37,152 bases of DNA from Prolixibacteraceae bacterium (GCA_017998095.1 JAGODU010000023.1:1-37152), one strand, 5' to 3'. Counted from the first letter of the stretch, positions 26,250-36,144 are shown. Notes: generated by a model not told the origin, from the letters alone. Program-made: numbers and translations.

Positions 26250-27074
26250 ATGCTACCCGTAATTGAACAACTGAAACATACTACATCAGGAAATTTCCTG
26301 CTAATTGCCGGTCCTTGTGTAATTGAAGATGAAAAGTCAGCAATGGAAATTGCTGAAAAGATAGTTACCGTTTCAGATAAGTATTCGATTCCTTTTATTT
26401 TCAAAGGCTCTTACAAGAAAGCCAATCGTTCAAGAGTGGATTCCTTCACGGGTATTGGCGATGAACTTGCTCTTAAAATACTTAAAAAAGCCGGAACTAC
26501 TTTCGACATACCGGTTCTTACTGATATTCACAATGAATCAGAAGCTTTAATTGCAGCTGATTATGTTGATGTTCTTCAGATACCTGCTTTTCTGTGCAGG
26601 CAAACTGACCTTATTGCTGCAGCTGCAAGAACCGGGAAATATGTGAATATCAAAAAAGGACAGTTTCTTTCTCCCGAATCGATGTTTTTTGCTGTTGAAA
26701 AGGTAAAAGCCTGTGATAATAACAAGGTTATGATTACTGAACGTGGCAATTCATTTGGCTATCAGGATTTGGTAGTCGACTTCAGAGGCATACCGGTAAT
26801 GCAAAGGAACAATTGTCCTGTAATTCTTGATGTCACCCATTCATTACAGCAACCTAATCAATCATCAGGTGTTACAGGAGGAAAGCCTGATCTTATTGAA
26901 ACAATTGCCAAAGCAGGTATTGCTGTCGGTGTTGATGGCATTTTTATTGAAACTCATCCAAAGCCTTCTGAATCAAAATCTGATGGAGCTAATATGCTAA
27001 TGCTTGGGCTTCTTGATGATTTACTTAAAAAACTTACAGCAATAAGGCAGGTAACAAACAGCTTAAAAAAATAA
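26250..27074 (+). CDS. kdsA: 3-deoxy-8-phosphooctulonate (Kdo-8-phosphate) synthase
   Basis: KdsA condenses phosphoenolpyruvate with arabinose 5-phosphate to Kdo-8-phosphate, a precursor of the lipopolysaccharide inner core. The 274-residue product shows LIAGPCVIEDE near the N-terminus, KGSYKKANRSRVDSFTGIG (substrate loop), QIPAFLCRQTDL, KKGQFLSPESM, TERGNSFGYQDLVVDFRG and DVTHSLQQPN. The Cys in AGPC (Cys23) marks the metal-dependent class, in contrast to Asn in the E. coli enzyme. Length and motifs are complete. It stands alone between the ABC-F gene and fabI; the 251 bases downstream are AT-rich and show no gene. Confidence 0.96.
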   Translation: MLPVIEQLKHTTSGNFLLIAGPCVIEDEKSAMEIAEKIVTVSDKYSIPFIFKGSYKKANRSRVDSFTGIGDELALKILKKAGTTFDIPVLTDIHNESEALIAADYVDVLQIPAFLCRQTDLIAAAARTGKYVNIKKGQFLSPESMFFAVEKVKACDNNKVMITERGNSFGYQDLVVDFRGIPVMQRNNCPVILDVTHSLQQPNQSSGVTGGKPDLIETIAKAGIAVGVDGIFIETHPKPSESKSDGANMLMLGLLDDLLKKLTAIRQVTNSLKK

Positions 27075-27325
27075 GTGCTTCATTGTTGTTTTCGAACTTA
27101 TGTATCTTAAAGTTAAACAATCGGTGATTTTTCACAATTTATCAATGTAGACTTTTAGTGTTGAATATTAGAGAATTATGCTTATTATATATCATTTTTT
27201 ATTTAAGATAACTATTTATTTTACTGAATTAAACGCTACATTTCCATGCCTGAGTTTTAAATTCACGCGGTTTTAGTTTAAAATATAGTTTTTATAAATT
27301 CTAATTGGTTTAAAATAATTATTTA

Positions 27326-28171
27326 ATGGCATACGGACTGTTAAAAGGAAAGAAAGGATTGATTTTCGGTGCTTTAAATGAAAATTCAATTGCATGGAAA
27401 GTTGCTGAAAAAGCTTTTGAAGAAGGGGCTGAAGTTATACTTTCCAATACACCCATGGCTTTAAGATTGGGTGAAACAAATGTTCTTGCAGAAAAACTTA
27501 ACACAATAGTCATTCCTGCTGATGCTACAGATATCAACGATCTGGAAAATCTAATAAGTAAATCACTTGAGCATTTTGGAGGCAAGTTTGACTTTATTCT
27601 TCACTCTATTGGAATGTCTCCAAACGTAAGAAAAGGAAAGCATTACAGTGACCTTGATTATAACTTTCTGGCAAAAACTCTTGATATTTCTGCTGTTTCA
27701 TTTCACAAAATAATTCAAACAGCACGAAAGTTTGATGCTGTAAATGAATGGGGATCAATTCTTGCCTTGAGCTATGTTGCTGCCCAACGAACATTTTACG
27801 GATACAATGACATGGCTGATGCCAAATCTCTCCTTGAATCAATTGCTCGCAGTTTTGGGTATATTTATGGCAGAGAAAGGAATGTAAGGATAAACACCAT
27901 TTCCCAATCACCAACAGCAACAACGGCTGGTCTTGGAGTTAAGGGTTTTGATAATCTGATGGACTTTTCTGAAAGAATGTCTCCTCTGGGCAATGCAACT
28001 GCTGATGACTGTGCTGATTATTGTATAGTTATGTTTTCAGACCTTACAAAGAAGGTCACAATGCAGAATCTTTTCCACGATGGTGGATTTTCAAATATGG
28101 GCATGAGCTTAAGAGCGATCATGCAATACAGTAAAAGTTTTGAATATGATAAGGAACATCCGTTCGATTAG
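27326..28171 (+). CDS. fabI: Enoyl-[acyl-carrier-protein] reductase (NADH)
   Basis: FabI performs the last reduction of each fatty acid elongation cycle. The 281-residue protein has the variant nucleotide-binding segment IFGALNENSIAW (residues 13-24), LHSIGMSP, and the FabI catalytic arrangement Tyr150, Tyr160 and Lys167 in ALSYVAAQR and YNDMADAK, the Y-x6-K spacing that separates FabI from ordinary SDRs. RINTISQSPTATTAG is the conserved loop after the active site. Length is slightly above that of E. coli FabI. Fatty acids made here would also supply the acyl-CoA used by the sphingolipid genes upstream. A bidirectional terminator follows. Confidence 0.97.
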   Translation: MAYGLLKGKKGLIFGALNENSIAWKVAEKAFEEGAEVILSNTPMALRLGETNVLAEKLNTIVIPADATDINDLENLISKSLEHFGGKFDFILHSIGMSPNVRKGKHYSDLDYNFLAKTLDISAVSFHKIIQTARKFDAVNEWGSILALSYVAAQRTFYGYNDMADAKSLLESIARSFGYIYGRERNVRINTISQSPTATTAGLGVKGFDNLMDFSERMSPLGNATADDCADYCIVMFSDLTKKVTMQNLFHDGGFSNMGMSLRAIMQYSKSFEYDKEHPFD

Positions 28172-28200
28172 GTATAATTTGCAACTACTAAAGAACGATT

Positions 28201-28225
28201 AAAGGGGCTTTTAGCCCCTTTTTCT
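28201..28225. terminator. Bidirectional intrinsic terminator between fabI and the convergent methyltransferase
   Basis: A nine-base-pair stem pairs aaaggggct (28201-28209) with agccccttt (28213-28221) around a three-base loop, followed by T-rich sequence on the plus strand. A-rich sequence upstream also gives a weaker U-run for the minus strand. It lies 29 bases after fabI and directly abuts the stop codon of the opposing gene. Confidence 0.88.
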
Positions 28226-29653
28226 TTAATCTTTTCTTGTTTCTCTGCGTTGACTATCTCTATTGTTATCCGGCTTTCTGAACGTCTTATTATCACCTCT
28301 GTTCTTGAAATCCCTGTTTGGCCCCTGCCCCTTAAAGTCTCTCTTTTCTCCGGGTTTCCCAAAACTTCTTCTGTTTCCCGATTGGCCATCTCTCTTTTCT
28401 CCTGATGATCTGTAGTCCCTTCGTTCTCCGCCTCCTGTTCTTTCGCGTGATTCTCTTCTTTCATAAACCTTGATTCCATTAGGAGCGGGCCGTCTGTCGC
28501 CATTTTGCCTAGATTCTTTTTTAGATCCTTCATATAAATCAAAACCTCTTAGCTCACATTCCAGAGGTCCGTTATATAGTTTAAATCTTTTTTCAAATCT
28601 TAAGCCTATATTTTTAAAGCCGTCTTCTGAATTACTGAATATCCATGCCTTGAAACCGATGAAATTCTTTTTCAAAGAATCTCCAATCATATTATAAAGC
28701 GGTTCTACTGCCCTTTCATTCATCCTTTGGCCATATGGAGGATTTACAAATAGCATACCCTCTTGCTTTAGAGGCTTCAGCGAAGCAAAGTCACATACCG
28801 AGAATTGAATATCCTTCTTAAGTCCTGCATTCTTTGCATTTTCAGTTGCTATCTTAACATTTACTGATGAAATGTCGGAAGCATAAATATTGTGTTCAAA
28901 AGGAATTTCATAATCAGCATTATAGACTTTATCAAACAAATCTTCATCGAAGTCTTTCCATGCTTCAAATCCAAATGATTTTCTGAATATCCCGGGCGGA
29001 ATATTTCTTGCAATTAGTCCGGCTTCAATTGGCAGTGTACCTGAACCGCACATCGGATCATAAAAATCACTTTGTCCTTTCCAGCCTGCTATTTTCAATA
29101 TCCCTGCTGCCAGAACTTCACTCATGGAAGCTTCATTCTGGCCTGTCCTGTAACCCCTCTTGTGAAGCGATTCACCTGAACTGTCAAGTGAAAGCGAAAC
29201 CTCATCTGATGAAGCATGTACATTGATACGAATATCAGGATTTTCAGTGTTTATTGATGGTCTCTTACCATATTTTGCCCTGAACTTGTCAACTATCGCA
29301 TCTTTAGTTTTAAGGCTTACAAACATTGAATTATTGAATGCTTCTGAGTTTACTGTACTGTTGACTGAAAAAGTCTTCTGCACATCAAAATAATCAGACC
29401 ATTCTATTTCCCTGACACAGTTATACAAGTCATTTGCACTCTTTACCTTTCGTTCACTGATTATTAGTAAAACCCGAAGAGCAGTACGGCAACAAAAATT
29501 AGCCTTGTACAACATTTCTTTTGAGCCTGTGAACTTTACTCCCCGAATAACTACTTCAACATCTGAAGCTCCTATTCCGATCAGTTCCTCTTTTAAGACA
29601 TCCTCAAGCCCCGCAAATGTCTTAGCCAGCATAGTGTATTTTTCCGCTGCCAT
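28226..29653 (-). CDS. THUMP-domain class I SAM-dependent RNA methyltransferase with basic disordered tail
   Basis: The 475-residue protein resembles the N-terminal half of E. coli RlmL (23S rRNA m2G2445 methyltransferase). A THUMP RNA-binding domain covers about residues 45-160. The Rossmann methyltransferase domain has DPMCGSGTLPIEAG (199-212) for SAM binding, YASDISSVNVKIA as the acidic ribose-binding motif and FVNPPYG with catalytic NPPY (304-307). From about residue 385 to the end runs a Gly/Arg/Lys/Asp-rich low-complexity tail (RRESRERTGGGERRDYR and similar), probably disordered and RNA-binding. The RlmK half is absent. The substrate is likely 23S rRNA but could be another RNA. It begins three bases after cysE and is probably co-transcribed with it. 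Confidence 0.9.
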   Translation of the reverse strand: MAAEKYTMLAKTFAGLEDVLKEELIGIGASDVEVVIRGVKFTGSKEMLYKANFCCRTALRVLLIISERKVKSANDLYNCVREIEWSDYFDVQKTFSVNSTVNSEAFNNSMFVSLKTKDAIVDKFRAKYGKRPSINTENPDIRINVHASSDEVSLSLDSSGESLHKRGYRTGQNEASMSEVLAAGILKIAGWKGQSDFYDPMCGSGTLPIEAGLIARNIPPGIFRKSFGFEAWKDFDEDLFDKVYNADYEIPFEHNIYASDISSVNVKIATENAKNAGLKKDIQFSVCDFASLKPLKQEGMLFVNPPYGQRMNERAVEPLYNMIGDSLKKNFIGFKAWIFSNSEDGFKNIGLRFEKRFKLYNGPLECELRGFDLYEGSKKESRQNGDRRPAPNGIKVYERRESRERTGGGERRDYRSSGEKRDGQSGNRRSFGKPGEKRDFKGQGPNRDFKNRGDNKTFRKPDNNRDSQRRETRKD

Positions 29654-29656
29654 AAT

Positions 29657-30604
29657 TTATATTCCGCTACCGTCTATAAAATTTAAATTTCTCAGCCTGA
29701 ACTGTACAACTTTAGAATATGGTGGCAAATCGTTGGTTACCCATACATTTCCTCCAATAACAGATCCCTTTCCTATTGTTATTCTTCCTAAAATTGTTGC
29801 CTGGGCATATATTATTACATCGTCTTCAATAATCGGATGGCGGGGAATGCCTTTTATCGGATTACCTTTTTCATCAAGAGCAAAACTTCTTGCTCCAAGG
29901 GTAACTCCCTGATATAATTTTACGTTATTTCCAATTATACATGTTGCACCTATAACAGTTCCTGTTCCGTGATCAATTGTGAAATATTCTCCAATTACTG
30001 CTTCAGGATTAATGTCTATCCCTGTTTCAGAATGGGCCATTTCAGAAATTATTCTTGGTATAAGTGGAATATTCAATTCTACGAGCTTATGTGCTATCCT
30101 GTAACTTGATATTGCCCTGACTGCAGGATAACAGAAAATTACTTCTCCCTTTCCATGTGCTGCAGGATCACCTAAATAAGCGGCTTCAACATCTTTCTCA
30201 AGAAGATTTCTTAAATCAGGCAGAAAGCTGATAAAATCGGCTGCAAGCTTTTTTGATATTCTGGTGTTTTCAGCAATCTTCTTTTCTATATCTGATTTAT
30301 CAGTGCAGGAAAAGCAAAGACCAGCAAGTATTTGTTCACTGAGTATTTCATATATCTCGTCAACATATACCCCCATATAGTACTTTATTGCAACAGGGTC
30401 GAGGGTCGTATTTCCGAAGTAACCCGGAAATATTACCTCCCTGACCTTATTTACAAATATCTTCATTCTTTCAACTGAAGGCATAGGTTCTCCTGAAAGA
30501 TGCCTGTAGCATACATTCCCAAAAGAATTGCTTTCTGAAAGCCTGTCAACAGATTCTCTTAACAGGTTTGAAACTTCATTTTCGTTATAAGTTGACATCG
30601 TCAT
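29657..30604 (-). CDS. cysE: Serine O-acetyltransferase
   Basis: CysE acetylates L-serine with acetyl-CoA, the entry step of cysteine synthesis. The 315-residue product has an N-terminal helical domain and, from about residue 195, the left-handed beta-helix of hexapeptide repeats: [47 protein letters not shown]. His in IDHGTG is the expected catalytic base. The layout corresponds to the longer EpsC-like variants. The start is ATG 30604 or ATG 30598; both lie inside the end of cysK, so the genes overlap by up to 20 bases and are probably translationally coupled. The C-terminus ends in Ile (GSGI), as typical for tails that dock into CysK. Confidence 0.94.
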   Translation of the reverse strand: MTMSTYNENEVSNLLRESVDRLSESNSFGNVCYRHLSGEPMPSVERMKIFVNKVREVIFPGYFGNTTLDPVAIKYYMGVYVDEIYEILSEQILAGLCFSCTDKSDIEKKIAENTRISKKLAADFISFLPDLRNLLEKDVEAAYLGDPAAHGKGEVIFCYPAVRAISSYRIAHKLVELNIPLIPRIISEMAHSETGIDINPEAVIGEYFTIDHGTGTVIGATCIIGNNVKLYQGVTLGARSFALDEKGNPIKGIPRHPIIEDDVIIYAQATILGRITIGKGSVIGGNVWVTNDLPPYSKVVQFRLRNLNFIDGSGI

Positions 30605-31520
30605 TAAATAATGGAGTACTTAAATATCGTTCTCCTGTATCACAGACAACTGTGACTATTGTTTTCCCTTTATTTTCAGGTCTTTTCGCAATCTCAAGAG
30701 CTGCAAACACATTAGCACCTGATGAAATTCCTGCTAAAATGCCTTCTTCTACTGCAAGCCTGCGTGCATAAGCAAACGCATCTTCATTGCTAACCTTAAA
30801 AACCTCATCAATTATCTCAGGTATTAAAACCTTTGGAATAAATCCTGCTCCAATTCCTTGTATTTTGTGAGGCCCCGGCTGTCCACCCGATATTACAGGT
30901 GAATCTGACGGTTCTACTACAACCGTTTTAACTTCAGGCTTTACAGATTTAAGAAATTGAGTTACCCCTGTAATTGTTCCGCCTGTTCCTGCTCCTGCTA
31001 CAAAGATATCAATCTTTCCTTCTGTATCTTCCCAAATCTCAACTGCAGTTGTTTTTTTATGAAACTCAGCATTAGATTCATTTTCAAATTGCATTGGTAT
31101 AAATGAATCCGCATTTTCAGCAGCAAGTTCTTTGGCTTTTTCAATTGCGCCTCTCATTCCTGTAGAAGCAGGTGTTAAAAATAACTCAGCTCCATACGCC
31201 TTAAGAATTACTCTCCTTTCAACAGAAACACTCTCAGGCATAACAATAATCAGCTTATAACCTCTTACAGCACACATCATTGCAAGGCCAATTCCTGTAT
31301 TTCCACTTGTAGGCTCTATTATTACAGTCCCACTTTTTATTTGTCCTTTTTTCTCGGCTGACTCAATCATTGCAAAAGCAAGCCTGTCTTTAACAGATCC
31401 GCCGGGATTCATTGACTCTAACTTGACATATATTTCGCTGTTTGTTTCCTGTGATAACTTTCTTAACCGAACAATAGGTGTCTTACCAATCAATTGGGTT
31501 ATATCATTAACTTTACTCAT
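30585..31520 (-). CDS. cysK: Cysteine synthase A (O-acetylserine sulfhydrylase)
   Basis: CysK converts O-acetylserine and sulfide to cysteine using PLP. The 311-residue protein has the PLP lysine Lys44 in [12 protein letters not shown], the substrate loop [12 protein letters not shown], the phosphate-binding [10 protein letters not shown] and the terminal [11 protein letters not shown] and [11 protein letters not shown] motifs. [12 protein letters not shown] also fits CysK. It directly precedes and overlaps cysE, giving a compact synthesis unit in which the two enzymes can form the cysteine synthase complex. Length is normal for the CysK/CysM group, and the adjacent serine acetyltransferase supports CysK. 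No riboswitch or attenuator was recognised in the 223-base upstream region. Confidence 0.97.
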   Translation of the reverse strand: MSKVNDITQLIGKTPIVRLRKLSQETNSEIYVKLESMNPGGSVKDRLAFAMIESAEKKGQIKSGTVIIEPTSGNTGIGLAMMCAVRGYKLIIVMPESVSVERRVILKAYGAELFLTPASTGMRGAIEKAKELAAENADSFIPMQFENESNAEFHKKTTAVEIWEDTEGKIDIFVAGAGTGGTITGVTQFLKSVKPEVKTVVVEPSDSPVISGGQPGPHKIQGIGAGFIPKVLIPEIIDEVFKVSNEDAFAYARRLAVEEGILAGISSGANVFAALEIAKRPENKGKTIVTVVCDTGERYLSTPLFNDDVNL

Positions 31521-31743
31521 AAAATTCGTTTTTTAAAATTATTAATAAATAGGTAAATAAGAAATAAAAAAATGGAGATCACATTCAGATGCGACAACAG
31601 CAGCTATAAGGATAAGTTAAACGAATATTACGGCTAATATTTACCATAAATGATTTTTTTTGTAATAATTGTAAAAAGAAACGTAAATAACAAACATTTA
31701 AACAGTAATATTTGATAATTGTTCAAATAAATAAAATTGAAAT

Positions 31744-32271
31744 TCATCTGTTAAGAAACTCATCAACAAGCCGGACCGCATTTATTAGTCTTGCCTCACC
31801 TTCCCCTCTTACAATCTTTATTGGTAATCCGTAATCCTGATAGTTTTTCAGATATTTCTCATGAAGTGCTAATCTTGTTTCTCCGCCATTTTCCCTTACC
31901 GGGTCATTAACCCACGGAATATCAATATCACAAAAAAGAAAAAGAGCAATCGAACTGTTTTTTATGTGCTCTTCTATCCAATCAGGACAAGCTCCATAAA
32001 GCGTTTCTAACCAGACTTTTGTATTTAAAAGCCATTCATCAATAAATACAGGCGAAGGCTCAGGTTTCAAGCTCTTCTCAGCTTCAATTTGTAAACCTGC
32101 TATTTTTATTACATCATCATATTCATAATGACGATTAAGGTTTTCTACATATATTCTGGCTATTTCCGGAACCCAAATTGTCCCGTAATGCTTAGCCAAC
32201 GCTTCTGAAAGTATTGTCTTTCCTGTTGATTCAGCTCCTGTAAGTACTATTTTTATTGGTTTTTCAGCCAT
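31744..32271 (-). CDS. NadR-like nicotinamide riboside kinase (stand-alone kinase domain)
   Basis: The 175-residue product corresponds to the C-terminal kinase domain of NadR, which phosphorylates nicotinamide riboside to NMN. It has a P-loop GAESTGKT (12-19), the base-binding segment VPEIARIYVE, a GLQ motif after IA, and FIDEWLLNTKVW, all recognisable from the family. The NMN adenylyltransferase and helix-turn-helix domains of full NadR are absent; NMN would have to be adenylated by another enzyme. It overlaps the end of pnuC by eight bases, strong evidence that transporter and kinase work together in NAD salvage. A more generic AAA/P-loop kinase role is possible but less likely. Confidence 0.88.
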   Translation of the reverse strand: MAEKPIKIVLTGAESTGKTILSEALAKHYGTIWVPEIARIYVENLNRHYEYDDVIKIAGLQIEAEKSLKPEPSPVFIDEWLLNTKVWLETLYGACPDWIEEHIKNSSIALFLFCDIDIPWVNDPVRENGGETRLALHEKYLKNYQDYGLPIKIVRGEGEARLINAVRLVDEFLNR

Positions 32272-32869
32272 TTATTTTCTTGTAATCACGCCTCCATTCT
32301 ATAAAACCCCATACCGCCGATGCCAGATAAATAATATAAAGTATTGAAGTCGCATACATGTTTTGATAAAGGTACAAGCCAACGGAAAAGCCGTTTGCTA
32401 CTATCCAGATTAGCCAGTTTTCTATCTTCTTTCGGGCAAGCATCCATGTTGCTGTTATGCTCAGTGCTGCTATTAATGAATCAGCTACAGAAACAGGCGA
32501 ATCTGTGAATTTCTTAAGAATTATATTGACCGTCGCCCAAATGAGAAGGGTTACTCCGGAAAAAATCAGCACCTGGCTTTTATCCAGATAAGTGACATGT
32601 AATTGTTTTAATCCTGAACCTTCTTTAGAGCCTTTTGCCCATAATATCCAGGCATACAGACTAATAAAAACATAGTAAAATTGAATGGACATCTGTGCAT
32701 ATATCTTTGCCGAAAAAAAAATATATATGTATAGTAAAGATGTTAATAACCCAAAAAACCAGGTTGCAACTTTCTGTTTTACAGATAGAATTACATATAT
32801 AATCCCAAAAACAGTACCTGAAATCTCAATACGGTTGCTTATTATCCATTCTGCTATCCCACCTTCCAT
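32264..32869 (-). CDS. pnuC: PnuC-family nicotinamide riboside transporter
   Basis: The 201-residue membrane protein has about seven hydrophobic helices and ends with YLASAVWGFIEWRRDYKK, the conserved PnuC C-terminus. PnuC proteins allow facilitated uptake of nicotinamide riboside (or thiamine in the PnuT subgroup), with trapping by phosphorylation. The overlapping NadR-like kinase gene points to nicotinamide riboside here. No thiamine riboswitch was recognised upstream. The ATG at 32869 directly adjoins the stop codon of the S41 protease gene with no gap, so translation is probably coupled along the guaA-S41-pnuC-kinase run. Confidence 0.92.
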   Translation of the reverse strand: MEGGIAEWIISNRIEISGTVFGIIYVILSVKQKVATWFFGLLTSLLYIYIFFSAKIYAQMSIQFYYVFISLYAWILWAKGSKEGSGLKQLHVTYLDKSQVLIFSGVTLLIWATVNIILKKFTDSPVSVADSLIAALSITATWMLARKKIENWLIWIVANGFSVGLYLYQNMYATSILYIIYLASAVWGFIEWRRDYKKING

Positions 32870-34465
32870 TTATTTTCCTTTGAGAATGGAATCGTATTCT
32901 TTGGAATTGTTAATTACCGATAATGCCTTGAGTATTTCGTTATCCCGACTATTGATTACTTCGTAGAATTCACTTGAATTCCAAAGGTCTCTTGCAACAA
33001 TTGCTTTCAAATGATTTTTTGCATGATCTTTAAGAAAAGAAATTGACCCTTGATCTTTTTCAATTCCTTGTTTTACACCTTCTTCCCATAAACTTTCAAG
33101 AAAGGAATCAGAAACTTCGTAGTTCTTGCTGAATGTTTTGAAATCAGGATATTTTGCAGTTAACTCTTTTCTGTTTTTATCAACATAGTTCAGAACGAAC
33201 TGATTTATTATACTTTTCCTTAAAAGCTGGTTATAATACTTGTAATATGAAGATGTATCCAATGGCATGAAAATATCAGGCACTATACCTCCCCCTGCAT
33301 ATACAACTCTTTTGTTTATCAGTGTGTTGTATGATAAAGATTCATCAACCTTAATGCTATCCTTACTGAAAAGCTCACCACTGACAGAACGTTGTATCAA
33401 ATCCTTTTGGTATTCGTCCACTCCATCATCATAAGGACGCTGAATACATCTACCACTTGGAGTATAATAATGTGCCGTTGTAAGCCTAACCATTGAACCA
33501 TCTGTCAGATAATAAGGCTGCTGAACCAAGCCTTTACCAAACGACCTTCTGCCTATTATGACTCCTCTGTCCCAGTCTTGCACAGCCCCTGAAACAATTT
33601 CGCTTGCCGATGCCGAACCACCGTCAATTAAAACAACCAGCTTGCCATTTTCAAACATTCCTCCTGAAAATGAAGTATAATCTTTCTTTGGACTTCTCAA
33701 TCCTTCAGTGTAAACTATCATTTTTCCAAAGTCAAGAAAATGATCTGCAATTTCATAGGCCGATTTTAAAAATCCTCCCCCATTGCCACGTAAATCAAGA
33801 ATAAGATTTTCCATCTTCGATTCTGACTTCATCCTCTTGAGTGCTGTTTCAAATTCTTCTGTAGTTGTAGCAGAAAAACGGTTTAGCTTTATATATCCGG
33901 TTTTATTATCAAGCATATATGAAGCATCAAGACTATAGATTGGGATTTTATCCCTAACTATAACAAATTCAATAAGTTCACTTTCTGTTCCCCTTTGAAT
34001 CTTAAGCTTAACAATGCTTCCTCTTTCGCCTCTCAGTCTGTCGAAAACTCCCTGATTGGTAATTCCCTTACCGGCAATCATTTCATTATCTACATATATA
34101 ATCCTGTCACCGGCAGCAAGCCCTACCTTTTCCGATGGTCCGCCGGGTATTGTTTGAAGAACCATCAACGTGTCCCTCAATATATTGAACGATATTCCAA
34201 TTCCATCAAAGCTACCCTGCAAAGGTTCATTGGCATCGTCAACTTCTTCCTTCGAAATATATACTGAGTGTGGGTCAAGCTTGTTGAGAAGACCAATAAT
34301 TGCTTCTTCCGTAAGCTTTTCAAGATTCGTTGAATCAACATAGTAACTTTCTACCAACCTGAGTAATCTGCCAAATTTAGCTGTCTGATTTTGCTGATCC
34401 TGTGCATTTAATGCCAGAAAAGGAAATAACAGCACGACTGTCAATATCTTATGCCACAATCTCAT
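32870..34465 (-). CDS. S41-family C-terminal processing peptidase with PDZ domain
   Basis: The 531-residue envelope protease has a signal peptide (ending FLALNAQ, about residue 21) and a PDZ domain (about 80-165), with FDGIGISFN at its start and a GG.S.KVGLAAGDRI ligand loop. The S41 catalytic domain (about 175-350) has NLILDLRGNGGGFL and the Ser/Lys dyad: Ser286 in GGSASASEI and Lys311 in SFGKGLVQQP, 25 residues apart as in Tsp/CtpB. A helical C-terminal extension (about 400-531) follows. Such peptidases cut C-termini of periplasmic or outer-membrane proteins and affect cell-wall enzymes; the physiological substrate here is unknown. It lies 37 bases downstream of guaA. Confidence 0.95.
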   Translation of the reverse strand: MRLWHKILTVVLLFPFLALNAQDQQNQTAKFGRLLRLVESYYVDSTNLEKLTEEAIIGLLNKLDPHSVYISKEEVDDANEPLQGSFDGIGISFNILRDTLMVLQTIPGGPSEKVGLAAGDRIIYVDNEMIAGKGITNQGVFDRLRGERGSIVKLKIQRGTESELIEFVIVRDKIPIYSLDASYMLDNKTGYIKLNRFSATTTEEFETALKRMKSESKMENLILDLRGNGGGFLKSAYEIADHFLDFGKMIVYTEGLRSPKKDYTSFSGGMFENGKLVVLIDGGSASASEIVSGAVQDWDRGVIIGRRSFGKGLVQQPYYLTDGSMVRLTTAHYYTPSGRCIQRPYDDGVDEYQKDLIQRSVSGELFSKDSIKVDESLSYNTLINKRVVYAGGGIVPDIFMPLDTSSYYKYYNQLLRKSIINQFVLNYVDKNRKELTAKYPDFKTFSKNYEVSDSFLESLWEEGVKQGIEKDQGSISFLKDHAKNHLKAIVARDLWNSSEFYEVINSRDNEILKALSVINNSKEYDSILKGK

Positions 34466-34502
34466 CTCGTATAAAATTTATTTCAAATCAAATATTAAAC
34501 AA

Positions 34503-36032
34503 TTATTCCCATTCAATAGTTGCAGGAGGCTTTGAACTTATATCATATACAACTCTGTTAATTCCCCTTACCTTATTGATAATATCGTTAGATACTTTAG
34601 CCAGAAATTCATAAGGTAAATGAACCCAATCTGCTGTCATTCCGTCAGTTGAAGCTACTGCCCTTAAAGCAACTACATTTTCATAAGTTCTTTCGTCACC
34701 CATAACACCTACTGATTGGACAGGAAGCAACATCACACCAGCCTGCCAGACTTTATCATATAAATCCCAATCATGCAATGCATTGATGAATATTGCATCC
34801 GCTTCCTGCAGAATTCTTACTTTTTCAGGTGTTATATCGCTTAATATCCTTATTCCTAATCCGGGTCCGGGGAAAGGATGACGACCAATAAGCTTCGGAC
34901 TTATACCCAGCTCCTTTCCTACTCTCCTTACTTCATCTTTAAAAAGCGACTTCAAAGGTTCTACTATCTTTAAGTTCATCTTCTCAGGCAAACCACCAAC
35001 ATTATGGTGTGATTTTATTGTTGCTGATGGTCCGTTAACTGAAACAGATTCAATGACATCAGGATATATTGTGCCTTGAGCAAGCCATTTTACTTCTGTA
35101 AGCTTATGTGCTTCGCTGTCGAATACTTCAATGAAATCCCTGCCAATAATTTTCCTTTTCTTTTCAGGATCGGTAACCCCTTTCAAATCATCCCAAAATT
35201 TCTTGCTTGCATCAACTCCAACAACATTGAGCCCCATCCCTTTATATTGATCAAGGACATTTTCAAACTCATCCTTGCGAAGTAATCCGTTATCTACAAA
35301 AATACATGTCAGATTTTTTCCAATGGCATGGTTTAAAAGAACACCGGCTACTGTTGAATCTACACCTCCTGAAAGTCCAAGAACAACTTTATCGTTTCCA
35401 AGTTTATCCTTAAGCTCTTTTATTGTTGATTCTATAAATGATGCAGGAGTCCACGACTGTGAACATTTACAGATGTTTACAACGAAATTATATAACAACT
35501 GAGCGCCTTCTGTTGTGTGATATACTTCAGGGTGAAACTGAATACCATAAGTTGTTTCTTTTTGAATTTTAAATGCAGCAAATTTTACATCTTCTGTACT
35601 TGCAATTACATCATAACCTTCAGGTATCCTTTGAATTGTATCTCCATGGGACATCCAAACCTGTGTATCGGCCGATATTCCGGAAAACAACTCACTGTCA
35701 TGGTTTATATATTTAAGATGAGCCCTGCCATATTCTCTTGAATCTGATAAAGCTACTTCTCCTCCAAAGAAATGTGACAGATATTGAGCTCCGTAACATA
35801 CTCCCAATATTGGATATTTACCTTTTATCTCATCAAGATTTATTCTCGGACCTTTCTCATCTCTCACTGAAAAAGGACTTCCGGAAAGTATTATCCCCTT
35901 AACACTGCTGTCAAGGACCGGAAAATGGTTAAAAGGGTGAATTTCACAGTAAACATTCAATTCACGAACCCTTCTTCCTATAAGCTGGGTATATTGTGAT
36001 CCAAAATCAAGAATCAGTATTTTTTCCTGCAT
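34503..36032 (-). CDS. guaA: GMP synthase (glutamine-hydrolysing)
   Basis: GuaA converts XMP to GMP using glutamine and ATP. The 509-residue product has the class I amidotransferase domain at the N-terminus ([20 protein letters not shown], the nucleophile Cys79 in GVCYGAQ, and QFHPEVYHT with the His/Glu of the triad). Next is the ATP pyrophosphatase domain with P-loop [11 protein letters not shown] and then the dimerisation domain ending [15 protein letters not shown], the invariant GuaA C-terminus. All domains are complete. A promoter is proposed just upstream and the downstream S41 gene is close enough for co-transcription. With gmk in the same window it covers two consecutive steps of guanine nucleotide synthesis. 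Confidence 0.98.
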   Translation of the reverse strand: MQEKILILDFGSQYTQLIGRRVRELNVYCEIHPFNHFPVLDSSVKGIILSGSPFSVRDEKGPRINLDEIKGKYPILGVCYGAQYLSHFFGGEVALSDSREYGRAHLKYINHDSELFSGISADTQVWMSHGDTIQRIPEGYDVIASTEDVKFAAFKIQKETTYGIQFHPEVYHTTEGAQLLYNFVVNICKCSQSWTPASFIESTIKELKDKLGNDKVVLGLSGGVDSTVAGVLLNHAIGKNLTCIFVDNGLLRKDEFENVLDQYKGMGLNVVGVDASKKFWDDLKGVTDPEKKRKIIGRDFIEVFDSEAHKLTEVKWLAQGTIYPDVIESVSVNGPSATIKSHHNVGGLPEKMNLKIVEPLKSLFKDEVRRVGKELGISPKLIGRHPFPGPGLGIRILSDITPEKVRILQEADAIFINALHDWDLYDKVWQAGVMLLPVQSVGVMGDERTYENVVALRAVASTDGMTADWVHLPYEFLAKVSNDIINKVRGINRVVYDISSKPPATIEWE

Positions 36033-36054
36033 ATTCTTTTAATATTATAATTGG

Positions 36055-36089
36055 CAAATATAAGTTGAATGTGAATAATCTGAAACAAA
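36055..36089 (-). promoter_or_regulatory. Candidate promoter of guaA
   Basis: On the minus strand TTTG (complement of 36086-36089) is followed after 23 bases by tatatttg (complement of 36055-36062), an exact TAnnTTTG match. The -33 element falls inside the T-rich tail of the preceding terminator. The leader before the ATG at 36032 would be about 17-20 bases. Confidence 0.55.
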
Positions 36090-36124
36090 AAAAAGGATGA
36101 ACATGTTTTTATATCCATCCTTTT
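36087..36124 (-). terminator. Intrinsic terminator after the sugar-binding protein gene
   Basis: The minus strand forms a nine-base-pair stem (aaaaggatg pairing with catcctttt; complements of 36116-36124 and 36091-36099) with a 16-base loop, followed by a T-run and TTTG. It begins about 20 bases after the stop of the binding-protein gene, separating it from guaA. Confidence 0.82.
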
Positions 36125-36144
36125 AACTTTAGATTCCGTTATAT

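Noticed and set aside
28168..28542. 124-codon minus-strand frame rich in Glu/Arg
   Set aside because: It is another frame of the low-complexity tail of the THUMP methyltransferase and also crosses the terminator; no independent support.
29505..29912. 135-codon plus-strand frame
   Set aside because: It is antisense across the junction of two well-supported genes (cysE and the methyltransferase).
31521..31743. Riboswitch or cysteine-responsive leader upstream of cysK
   Set aside because: No recognisable SAM-riboswitch core, terminator/antiterminator pair or Cys-rich leader peptide could be made out on the minus strand.
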